Source: Sipunculus nudus (Eukaryota > Annelida > Sipuncula > Golfingiida > Sipunculidae). Taken from it: DNA of 64,000 bases. Of the stretch, positions 13,924 through 27,000 are shown piece by piece. Position 1 is the first letter of the stretch, and each line of letters starts with the position of its first letter. A model generated the notes under the pieces. It did not search any database and was not told where the DNA came from. It worked only from the letters and a program-made list of their open reading frames with translations. A program made the position numbers and the translations under genes. The stretch spans positions 101,447,142 to 101,511,141 of the forward strand of contig CM049306.1 in NCBI GenBank assembly GCA_026874595.1, in the 5' to 3' direction.

Positions 13924-16900
13924 GTAAGTAGTTATTATTATACGTCGTATCCCTATTGTATTTCTTTAAACAAAAAAGTTATTTCTCCCATGGCATTGAC
14001 AAAATATCAGTTTGGAAGCATGAAACATTCCAGAGACGAAATTATAGATTGAAGGACAAAAATATCATGATATGATCATCCCCATAACGAGTTTGTAATA
14101 ATTAAAATACATTTGCTTTGAAACACGAGATGCAGTTAAAACACCATGAGCCCGGTACTTGGATCTTGTTGGCTCATTGCCTTGGCTATTTAGAAAGTAT
14201 GTATTTTATGGAGATTGGTGTAATCTAAAGTTATATGTAAGAGTTTTATTGAAAAGAAACCTGCACTCTCGGGAATATATGGACACAATAAAGGCTGTGA
14301 CGTACTGCCCAGCAGGTATCGCTATGCACATGGCTTGGCAACTCACTTATGGCAAACATACATTAAGCACTGTACTTATTGATATACCTTGCAGGAAGCT
14401 TATACTAAATATAGAAAGCACAGTTAAGCTGGGTAAAGGGAACGCTTTGCAAGAAACAAAAAGGCTACTTTTCTAAGATTATACGGCCCGAGAAGCCTGA
14501 CATAGATGTTTTACCTGTAAATGTCCTGTACATGGTGAAAGTGAATGTACACTCTACAGCTTTATACGGTTTTCCTTTACATATTTTAACATCCTTGGGA
14601 TCATCAATGAATTTTCTGACTGAATGAAACATGAAATGTTTCACATTCGTGTTTAAAATTAAATTCTGTTTCGGTTTTAGAGAGATTTCAGAGAGCAATC
14701 GGAGAGCGCTTACCTCCACCTCTATATTAGCAACATTATCACTATTTAGTTTCATGTTTCTACACACATTATTTGAAGTCCGTTATCAAACACTTAATTA
14801 GATATATTCTTCACAACAAACGGATAAAATAGAGACCAACACTTTCTTCTGTTTGTCTGTAAAATGTGTTGGATCTCTCCTTCAGACCTGCCTGCATGTT
14901 TTCTTAGTTGTTTCCTTGTCTGCTACAGGTGTACAGGGTGGTTACTAAAGCACGGCATGAAAATACCATGCTGGCAGGATACGTTTTATAATTAATGTCT
15001 GCAAAATACAGGCCGTAAAATTATTTATTTCAAAGAAGCCTATTTTTAAAAATTTAAATAAATGAAAAAGTCCGGTTCAGTTTTTTTTTCAGCTTTGCAC
15101 TCAAAGATAGAAGGAGAACCAGTTTTTTAGCCGCCCATGCATGGTGTAAATAGTAATGTACTTTGCAGTCCGCTTTGTACATGCTGAGAGGGGGGTGGGT
15201 TTGTTATTAAAGGGGTTGTGCACTCTGAGCCAAGGCCACATATGGGTATAATCCTAAGTTTCATTACGTAACGAGAACAGTCCGCACTTAATTCTTCCCT
15301 CGGGTGTTATTTGTGTACGCGAGGCCTGTTTTTCCTCCGCCTAGACTACGCCAAATGTATAAATATAACCGCGAGGTATTGTAGTAGTAGGAACGTCAAC
15401 CAACCCCCCCCCCCCCCAAAAAAAAAAAATTAGGGTTGCAGAGATGCGAGATGCACGCCGTGTGTATACACTGAAATGACATAATACATCCTCTTTTGGT
15501 TTTACCGTACGCTTTTTCACAACTGTGGTGAAAGCCATCTTAATTAGTTTGAAAATTATTAGTGATCATATGACGGCTAGTATATTATGTAGGCCTATGC
15601 AAGAAAGGAAGTTGTTCTAAACCTATCATTTAAAACCTAAATAATTCTTAATTTTGTTTTGGAAAAAGTAAACGAGCGCCAAGAAAAAAAAATAATAAAA
15701 TTTCTATAAAGTAATGATTGTCATATTGTGCATGCTTTTTATATCTGTTTTGTAAAACAAATTTGTTGTATCTTTTCATGTTGTCCCCTAACATTTGAAG
15801 TGTTTATTGAACTTAAAAACTTATGATATGAAGCTAAAAAAAAGTCGCCCGCCCGCACTGATTTATAAATAAAAGCGTCTTATTTTATCACGGCTCAGCG
15901 TCGCCTGTTATTCAACTGGACTGGCACTCAGTAAAATGCATACTTGTATATATACTCAATACACGCAAAGTATTCGTACTGGTTTCGACCTTTTATCCGG
16001 ATCCTAAAGAAAACTTAAGGCGGTCCTTGCTCCTGCCCCACCCCTTCACAATGTTACGGTGATATCTGGTGGACAGACATTTCTTAACAGACAAAGCAGC
16101 AAACACAGGAAAAAAACATTTCCTCCTTGGTGGTAAACTATGGGCCAGGAATTTTTCGCGACCCCCCTAGTTTTCTTCCTTGAGGCATTCTGTACGGTTT
16201 TCCAGTTGTTTCCAAACATATAAATATGCACACACAATTAAAAATTTTACAAATCGAGACTAAATTTTAAAACATTAATTCGGAGCGAATTTGAATCGAT
16301 TTCTGGACTATAAATTTCCCAATAAATCTAATAAGGTCATAATTGTGGCATAATTGGAATTGGAAGAACATTAGCTACATAGTAATATACAGTTTTGCCC
16401 ATACGCCTTATTTTCTCTAAAAGGTAGATATTTTTACAAGCACTATACTAGCGCAAAATCGGCCCTCTGACATTACGACCAGATTACTGGCTGTCAGAGT
16501 GCCCTTACAGCTAGGTCGGAGGAACGCATATAAGGCCCCATGAGGATGCAAATATTTTCGTCATTTTTGACAACGCCTCATGGGCTACAGGTACACTATC
16601 AATTGACATAAACCAGACTAATCGTTAGTTTTTTTAGTGTACTTTCTAACAACACCAAACATGAGCAAGAAAAGGTCCGTTTCAGCTCAGCATATTGATA
16701 AACCCCTCTGCATGTTTGTTGAATTTCTGACCGCTTAAATACAAGCCTGGCTCACATGGGTTACTAGACGCAGCGAACTTGTACGCAATACAGGAAATGA
16801 ATCGTTACCATAGAGATGGGGTTTCAGTTTGGGTTGTGATTTCAAATGTATTCTCTTGAGTTTTTTCATCATTCGTAGCATAATGTTAAGATTATGGGCT

Positions 16901-19900
16901 GATTACCACAATATGAATGCAACACGATGGAAGACCACTGCGATGCATTCCTCGATATTTTTTTGTGTCACGACTCAAGTAGGCTTACCAGCCTAGTTAT
17001 CATTGCCTACTGAGTCGGGTTGTCACGGCTATATACCAAAGGCATATAAGTAGATATTAGGCACAACATTCTGTCTGAACATGTTCAATACTTCCTTCAG
17101 TAAAAATGCATATGCATATTTAACATTTGGTTCCAACTTAAGCAAAATAACAAACAATCATGGACACGTTATAGTCAAATATTTTCAGCGATACCGACTT
17201 CATAGTGTATTTTGCTTCATACCTTTTGCAAATCTCAAACTTTCTTGGTATCATTGTACACAAAAATGTGTAGTCGATGGTTCTCACTTTATTAGTCCAT
17301 GGTCTATGGAGGTGAATCCCTATGCCTCGGATTGCCTCTGTCGTTAGTCTTTTCATGATAAAGGGTTACCTATAATCCCTGCATCACCCGTGTGTTTGTT
17401 AAAACATAGTATGTAAAGCATAGCCATAAGCCCTTAATTAAGCTTATTTGTAGCTCGTAGATTATCTTTCCCTTGTATGCATTACACTGTATACTTCCCG
17501 AAACAATTTCTTTTGTTTTTCAGGCAGACGTTTTTGATATCACTTCTCTTCATATTAACGCCGATATCTGGCACAGGTTAGCAACAACTCACGTGACCAG
17601 CATCTTACGTTATACCGAAGCCACTCAAAGAGAATCCGTGTTCTACTTTAACCTACCAGATGGCGCCATGGTCAATCACGTGTCCGTGTAAGTACAAGTA
17701 TTATCCTTTCAACAAATTGTTTTGTAGACCTAAATAAATTGATACTTGTCGGGGAAAAAACCAATGGTCGCGAATTCAATTCTACATCTTTGAAAATTAG
17801 ATTGTGTCCCACATCAGCAACTTCACACTATGTATATTTGTTTGATCCATACCCATCATATTTTTGTTCTGTTAATATATTAAAGTGCAAAAACCAAAGT
17901 ACGTCAGCTAACAGGATTACCGACACATATATGATATGGCCAGGTCGCTGACGCTGCAGATACAAGAGGTAGCCTCTGGCGAGAAGAAGGTGGAAAGAGG
18001 AAAATGGACATATGAGTATACTTGACTAACACACGACCGGCAATTACATTAATCTCTCATAGTTTTTTTTCATTAAAAAGTATAGTTCTTCAGTCATAAT
18101 GAGTTACAATAAATAATCTAGCCTATTTAAATAATAAGTGGTACCTTGGCCGTCCCTTAACTTGGTACCCACGATCAGCGTCTTTGATCACTGAAGTGTG
18201 ACTTCTTATTTTTGCTTCTCTGGCGGGATTTTTCACCTCACCTAAACAGGATCAGCAACCTCTTACCCGTAGACCTAAGCACATGACATTTCAATGTTAT
18301 CACGTGGTTTATACTGATCTGCCACACGTTACCAGAGATCACTGTACTAAATCCCCGACACTGGACATCCTTCCCACGGATTCACTCGAAGTTAGCATCA
18401 CATCAGTCCATCTTCAACAAAGCCCACCTTTTGGTCAAGTACACGCGTAACCAGCCGTGTCTCCAGGTACAATACAACTACACACACAAATGTTAATCTC
18501 TGCTTCAAAATGACTGCCAAGACAGGCAATTTCTTTACTCCCGTCCTCCGCCTTAACTTTTGCCTTTATACTGGTGCACGACATGCATTTACATACGCTT
18601 CATTGCATCCCAATAAGCCCACCTCATTCAAGAAAAAATTTCCTGTCAGTCACGTGTACAAATATTTAGTTATCTCAGGTTCGTGAAATCTGCACGTGCA
18701 AACTACTGCCATTTAACCTGCTATCACATATCATGGCGTCTGACATCTAAGGCCCCAGTTGCACCCGAAGTTCTGCTGAGATAATTATCCAATATTTTAT
18801 AAAGTAATCGTTTATCATGATTCTATATTGTTTTATAAGGAAAGAAATAATTTACATTGCAATAAATCATTTTATTACTTCAAATACTACATTTTTTATC
18901 TCTACATTGTCACCACCACATAGGAAGTGACACCTAAATATGGTCATAATTATTATGCAGATGAATGATCTGTTTCTTTTTTAATGTTTTGTCCCTTCAT
19001 TTATTCATAGAATTTGTTGTCTTTTATTTGAAGTTTTTCTTATTTGTCGTCTTTAAACTTCAAACATATCATCGGAACCTGATGAAGCTACTAGACTTTA
19101 GTTTTCTTTTATTATGGTATAAGATCAAAATAAAGTTAGGCTCCACCAGGCTGGTAATCCAACATTATTAATCAGTTTACCCGTTTGTTTATTTACTCGT
19201 GTACAAACAGAAGTTCATGAAAAGCGTCATATATGAAACGTCATAATGTGATTTTTATGACGGAATATTTTTAATGTTACCATTGGCCTTTTGTGACATG
19301 AATGTATTCTATTGTTTTCGTCATTTTAGTAGTAGACATTTTCGCGACAAAATAACGCTAGTATTCAATTAGCATTTATGAGAGCTCCGTTTTCTACTCC
19401 CTTTTCATGGAAACATAAACTAAACAGCAAACATTTTTATAGCACCAACGCATGACTCACAGCTGTTCCCGTTTTGGTGGGGCGCAGGACCTCTTGCAAA
19501 CATGACAGCCAGGTGCCTAATACGCCCCCTGCTGTCAGCCCGTTCACTTCACGACCAGGTTATTTATTATATTCATAACACAAGGTTATTTACACATCAA
19601 AGTCGCCCTCAGAGGGCTCCGGATTTTTTAGTACTTTGCATTACTGAGGGATATCTGTGATGTTGTGAACCGACATCACTCTTTGGTAAATGACAAACGG
19701 GTGTGCTGTAAAAAATAGACAACCGCCTAGATTCACGCCCTGCGTTTATATCAGCTAAAACAATTGTGTCAGAAATCTGAGACGACGCTCATCTCCGGGA
19801 GTTATTAGAAAATACGATTAATAGGAGAGAAACAGGCAGGGAACACGCGCCCAGCTGTGCTTTAAACGTGGGGTATAATTGGAGAACTACAAAGGCAACA

Positions 19901-22900
19901 TATGTATTTAATAATAAAAAAAATCACGTTGATACAAAGCAACCTTGCATGAATTGATCGGGTTTTAGCTTGATTCACCCGCAAATCCTTTCTTGCAGCC
20001 AATTTTAATTCATGATCCTTGTTTTGACCCAGTTAGATTCCCACTTGACCAATCTTCATTCAGAAGAAATAGAGAAACAAATAAGTGGCCTCGAATTACA
20101 CTTACAAAATATTATACAACTTCATGAACAACTATAGCCTCAGTTATTTTACCTCTTTCTTTTTTTCGGGATTCGGCTTTATGCCGTCCCTTTCATGTTA
20201 AAAAAAAATCCTTGATCTCCTTTTTTAGTTTATTGTCCTAAGCCTTTGTACAGAAGCAGGTAATGTCAGTATTTCCCAAAGACGTAGCACGAGAACATGA
20301 AACACAAGAAAACACAGAGATAAGAAGACAAACTAGATACTGTCAAGGATGTAAAATGACTTTCATGTCTACTCACATAGCGCTGTCATCAGACGGTATG
20401 GCCATGCCATGCATGAATGTTAGGCCATTACGCATTCACAGTGTTTCATAAGGACGTATTTTATGAAATAAAAGTGGCATATGACAAAATAGCGATCACT
20501 CGTTAGAGTCTTTAATTATGATCGAGTTAAGCTCTCAGGATTGGATGGTCTCTGCTGCTGAGGCCCGTGTCGGTGCGTGGCCCGCTCGGGGCGCTGTGGG
20601 TGTGGGTACTGTGGTTTTCCTCGTTCACCGGTGCGGGGGAAATCGGTGGCGGCCTTTCGCGGCTCCCTGTTTGGCTTGGTGGCATCACGTCTATTGAATC
20701 ATTCGAAATTACGCATAAGGAGCGCGCAGGACTGTAGCCTTGACTAAAGCAACCTGTAGCTGCTCAATAAAGCTAAAACATTTTCTGTCAGTCAGTGAAT
20801 AAAAGTATTTTATAAAATAATGTATTTTATAAAATGAGATAAATAAAATCTCAGGTAACTTAAAACTACTCAATGTGTCTGGTTCTACATGTATATATAA
20901 ATATGTGTGGGATGTTTCAAAACATGTGGGCATATATTTTCATATACTGTCGGCATGTCCGTTTGGACAAGTACAAGTTGTTTTTGAGAACTGGTCCATG
21001 CATCGCCAGTTGGTGTCACTGTCAATTAAATCTTGCATGATGGAGGTTACCGTTTGAAATGCCCTTCAGCTAGGCCTATATAGGGGTCAATCGAAAAGTA
21101 ATAATCTGTCGTTTCGACGTTGGAACGAACGTCCTAGGTTCTATCGATATCTCACCAGTTTGCTTGTGATGTTCTGGTTTTTGTTCGAACATGTATAACA
21201 TTCCTCTATAGATCAGCGGATAAACCCAAATAAATTATGTTTTTACGTCCATTATCCACGAAGTTATATGTTTCTGCCTATATTGTAATTTTATAACCTT
21301 ATCTCTTACTCTTACTCATTATTTATGTGTTGTTATTCCAGTATTTTATTTTATATGATGAGTATTGTGTCCACAGGACAGTAAACGGACAGGCGATGAT
21401 GGCCAGCGTGGTAGAGAAAATGGACGCAAAGAAGGACAGCGGTAAATCTGTACCTAATCCTATTCCGAGGTAAGTATATGTATATGTATATGTATATGTA
21501 AATTTGCCTGAACGCTTTAAGACACTAGTGAACTACAACATACATGCATGCCATATATGCCACAGGCAGGGTATTTTAAAATGCTGGCGTATTTTGCTTT
21601 CCTCTGACGATTAGATATTGTTGATACGATTTCTGACTTTGCTTCGCGATGTGGCGGTGCTCCAGTATATTATGTCAGTTTTTCTTATACATGTATACAA
21701 CAGGTGCATATTCATGCCAAAATCATGGGTGAAAACAGTTCGGGAATTATTGGGAGTGCTAAACGTATATGTCCTTGACTTAGCCATATAGATTCAGGTG
21801 CTTAGTAAATAACATTAAACAAATACAACAACCAGTTCACAGCAGACCCTGTGGACAGGAAATCCAGCCGCATAAAGATTTGCAGGCGCAGATTTTTTGC
21901 AGGGAGCGGTCAACGGGTGTCATTCACACAAAAATTGTCTAAAAAAGGGGTCGTTGATTTAGAGCAGGGGGTGGGAGGGGGGGGGGGGTCTCGACCCCCA
22001 AATCACCCTTTATGCATAAGATTTGTCTAAAAAAATGTCGTTGGTTGAGGGCAAGGGGGGGGGGGGTTGGGGGGAGGGGGCGGAGGCCTGGATCCGCGCC
22101 TGATGTGGCTCAAGTACGGTTGACTGATTTGAGCATTACAGATTACCTGCATGCAGGGGAAAAGATAGACCGCGCTACTTACTGATTTCAATGCCATTTC
22201 ACAAATACCCTGTCATAATTGGCCCTGCATTGGCTGCAGCACGTTCAACCTAAACTGCACTTCACTGTCTGAGAGAAATGTTTAACCCCACTAGACTGCT
22301 GACCAGACTATACCGTGTGCGCACACGAATAAAGATTTATAGTTAAATTCTCCTCATTGGCATCTTCGTATTGCGAAGAACTGTATACATTTACTTTGGA
22401 AAGGTCGATATTACGGGCAGAGAGACACAGAGAGAAAGAGAGACAGACAGATAGACGAAGCTCTGACGAAGGCTACAGGGATAGCTGAAAATTAAGCAAC
22501 AGGATGTATAAGGATCTACATAATATGATTGATTGAAATGTTGGCGTTGATGTCGCTCTTCTGTTTATGTTCATTGGTATCTTAAGCCAGCACCCGGAGA
22601 ATATAGAAATATATATACTGTAGATTCAGATAATATCGTGGGCTTAAAATTTCGTGGTTTTTGTACAAAACGCATATCGTGGGGTATTTGAATTCGTGGA
22701 AAGACAAAGAAAACTTCAGGAAATTATGTTTATTAATACCTCCATTTACGCAAGGAAGACTAGCCCGACGTACAAAGGTGGTTCGGCTCTGATGCTTATC
22801 ACACGGTGCGCCTGTATCGCTGTCAATCGGGTTAGTGTTGAACAAACAAGCTCCGCCCGACCCGAGCCTAAGAATTAATCAGCCGTGACCGACACGTGCC

Positions 22901-23974
22901 GGCCGATACATCTGCTGTTAGTTGTAACACCCGATACATCGCTTATTAGTTATAACACCCGATCACACCACTTTGACAGAAAACGTAAACCATCACTTTA
23001 CCGGAGGAAAAATGAAACGGGACCGTCCAAATGAAGGTTTTTAACTTTGTTTAATCTAGGTGTAGTTATACATTTGGCGCCTGTAAATCCCGGACGGGGC
23101 GGTGAGACGAGACACTTTTCGTTCGTCATTCATCATGTCAGCGATATTTGGAGATTATAAAGAAATAATTTGCCTCATAGTATTCTGTGGCGCTTACTTA
23201 CGCTAACATATGTATGTACAACTATCAGCAATACTCGGAAGAAGTACCGCCTACATGTATTAATAATGGCTCACTGTTAATATGCAACTGTTGTCGCAAT
23301 ATTCGGAATAAGTGCTCTTTCGCGTCCCGCGGTAATATCGGTAATGCAAATGAGTTTACACGGCCCTTGTCTTTTAGGCCAATAGGTAGCGTAAGTCTCG
23401 TTTAATCTCTATTGAAAGAAGGTTGAAAAGGCCGTTCCGAAAAAGCCGTGCCTCGGTAGCTGTGGTTACGAACATTGGAACTTGGTTTTCCGTTCATGGC
23501 GTGTTAAAACTACCGCTTTGCGCGACAGAAATGTGGTTCTGTTCTTGAATTTTTCATCCGAAATGTTGAGGAAATGTGGGGATACGTTTTCAGTTTAAAT
23601 CATACGTTGATATTGTTTGATTGTAAACATATCAGGGGCCGTGTTTGTTCGATGTAAGGGGAAATAATTTGATTGACAAAAGATTTATAAATCCCATATT
23701 TTTATAGTAATTTAGGAAAAAGCAATTCGGTGCATTTAATAAATGTATCAAATACAATCATAAAACAGTAGTAAACAATTTTTTTATCTTTATTGAAAGT
23801 CAGCCAGGTGTAACAATTATATATATATATATATATAAAGTCGACCCCCAGCTACCGTTAGGATACCGTATATCCTCTGACCGTGTGATTTTTTGATCGT
23901 TGGAATCATGAATTCGTGGATTATCTTGATCCACGAAAACCACGAAAATAAAATCCCAACTAATATTTCTGAAT

Positions 23975-24047
<73 letters not shown>

Positions 24048-27000
24048 CTGCATGAATGATGAATGATATTGGTAACTGGAGACAACTCTTAATTGGTTCA
24101 ATCATGTCACAATATTTTGCAGCTTTATCACGTACGCAGGAATATAGTATAATGACAAAATGCCTGGCGTTTATTTTAGGGACTTCTACCAGCTATATAT
24201 AGCTACCAAGCTTCCCGGAAGAGCAGTCATCATGCTTAACGTGACATATGTGGAGGTGCTGCAGCGGAGGTTCGGCACGTACGAGTACAAGACATTCTTG
24301 TCGCCGGGACGAGTTTTGAACAGTTTGGAAATAAACATAAAAGTGGAAGAATCTGGAAAGATCACTAAGTTCAAGGTGCCACACATACAGAGGACGGATG
24401 ACACGTTGTCCGGAGGTATGTGAAATCATACAATTATCATACTCAGAAGAATGTACTTAACGACACTCTTTTTACGGATTATGTCGTAAATCGACATATC
24501 CGAGAGACCAGATCCACACAATTTTAAGATGATGGGTTGGGACTGCTTGTTAAATCCATTAAAATTTCGACCCAGCCGCTTTGACATGGTTTGAGTAAGC
24601 AAAGTCTGAAATCTATAGGGCTGTGTCGTAATATATACAGCAACCGTTATTATACGTTCATATTCACTAGTCATTATTTACCTTGGGCTTTTAGTTTTAG
24701 TACGATAGAAGAAGTATAAGTATTTGTAAATATCATTCAGACAAAACAAAACATTGACCTCTGGATGGAATCCTACAAATTTTTTATTTTTTTAATGATT
24801 CTTTGCTTTTGAAAGTGTTATCAAGACAGATTTCTGTTGTTACCATCAATATATCAACATTTTGTTCTTATAAAAACAGTTCGTGTGATATGTGAATTTT
24901 CTCTTTGATTCCGAAGCGCTGCATGTAACTGTAATTTTATCCGTTTTCTCGCCCAGGTCGGTCGCCAGAGGTCTCTGTATCCTCCACAGATCCACACATG
25001 ATGACGGTACAGTACAGTCCCGGCATCGAGCATCAGCAGAACTTCTCAGACGCTGGGGTATACGGGGTGTTCCGGATTAATTACGTCATCAACCATTCCA
25101 ATAGAGCTGGGGAGATACAGGTAAAGTGGATTCAGAAAATACATCGTGGGTTTAAAATTTCGTGTTTTTTACATGAAACCCTATTCGTGGGGTTGAAACA
25201 TTCGTGGAATTATCGTTTCCAGTTTTAATACATTAACACACCTGAAAAGAAACCAAAGATAATCATTTTTTTATAAGAATTGCAATTTTTACTTGATTAC
25301 TCATTAAATTAAATATCAGTTTCCCGCAACCCCGGTGCCAGCAGTAGGCTCAATACCACAACTACTAAAATATCGGCTCACTAATCTGAAACGTGGGTGA
25401 AAATTTGTGGACATAAGTCGATAGACCTCTCTCCATGATCGTTATATATATTTCATTTCGTCAATATATTTCATATTCATCGTGCTACAGTAAAGTGAAA
25501 GTTCATCAGAGCCAGAAATACCATCATACACTTAAATTAAATGTCACTGTGAAGGGTTAATATTGTCTGTGGCAGCCCGCATTGCCTCGGTTTCTCAGGA
25601 TCTAAACAGGATCTATCATGATCGCATATATGCTGCTGCATATTCAACGAAATAAGTACTAGTATATAAAGATAAAAAAATAAATTATAGGTAGACGACA
25701 TCTACTAGATTTTCCCCATTATGTAATATATCAAACGTATTATTTGTGCATAAATATACAAAGTTATCACTCTATATCGCAGTATCCATATATACCCGAA
25801 TATTATTTAATTTGTACTAAAATTCTGTGAGCTGATTTCACTAATTTCATACACAAAAGATTAACTAATATTTAGTTATAACGCGGTAGTACAATCTGAT
25901 ATGTGGTACACCTATAACACGGCTGCAGTGACTCTAGTCTTTATAGACCTCGTACAGTAAAGACAGAGCCCGAAGTAGTGTGTGTATGAAAGAATGTTTG
26001 TTGTTGTCTGTGTTTCCTGTCATGCATTTTAGTCAGTAGTAATTCATAGTCAATAACAATACAGGCGTTCAATAGGTCGCAGAACCTGATAATTTGCTCT
26101 CAGCTAATTTCACGCAAAAAAAATATATTGCAGTATACAGTATAAATGTTGTTAACTAGCGAACAAAATGAAATAAAAAAATGTTGCGCTGTTTGGGAAG
26201 AAAAGGTGACACCCTCTGGCTTCCAGTTTGGACTATCCGTAGGACAAACTCAACAACAAACAAGTGATCCATGGGTCATGACGCTCAGTCGACTGACATG
26301 TTGTCAGTATGTCCTTGCACAGGAAACTAATTAAGATAATAAAGGTGGCATCATCATTCATGCATATCAGCTTAAGTTCATCAAGACCCATTAGCACACC
26401 AAATTTGATGACAATCCAACCAGCCTTTCCTGAGGAACCTGGCAATTTGTGTGTGTGTGTGTGTATTTTTCATTACTTCTGGGATGCTCAAACATACCCC
26501 AAAACTCTGAGAATATAGGTTTTGAGGGGAGAACATTTGATGAATTCTCAGGATGCCAAGTGAGAAGATTTTTGGTCCAATTGTTAACATTTGTGCTCTA
26601 CTGTGGTATCAAATATTCTGGGGTGTGCTTATTAGCCCCATTGCTCAAAGATTATGGGTAACAGAGACTTAATTTCATGTTTCCAAGGAGACTTTTCATG
26701 GACCTCCCTGAATTTTAAGTTAGAAGATTCTAGGTCCAATAGTTATTATTTGTGCCCTGCTTTGTTATCAAATTTTCAATTATACTAGGGGTGCTTATCA
26801 GCCCAATAGCTCAGAGAATATGGGTAACAGAGACCAAATTTAAGGTTTACAAGGATATTTTTCATTGACCTCCCTGCCCTGATAACAGACGGCCGCATCT
26901 TTGAAGGTCTCAAAAATAGAGAGAAAATGCATAAAAATTGGAAAAAATCCAGGTGACTCCACCAGTCTGCAAGAACCGATGAAACACTCCATCATGAAAA

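Larger units (their letters stand above)
21470..24179 (+). other. ITIH-like intron 3
   Basis: A phase-2 intron of 2.7 kb holding the TATATG run, a poly-G-rich repeat fragment (about 21880-22103, ending TGGATCCGCGCCTG), a TA-flanked inverted-repeat element (22618-23980) and two (TA)n tracts. Confidence 0.75.

Noticed and set aside
14159-14476. 105-codon open frame in ITIH-like intron 1
   Set aside because: No recognisable domain; it lies within an intron and its frame does not fit the flanking exons.
21881-22103. A complete hAT insertion
   Set aside because: The ends are roughly inverted, but the flanking 8-mers (AAGATTTG and ATGTGGCT) differ, so it is reported only as a fragment.
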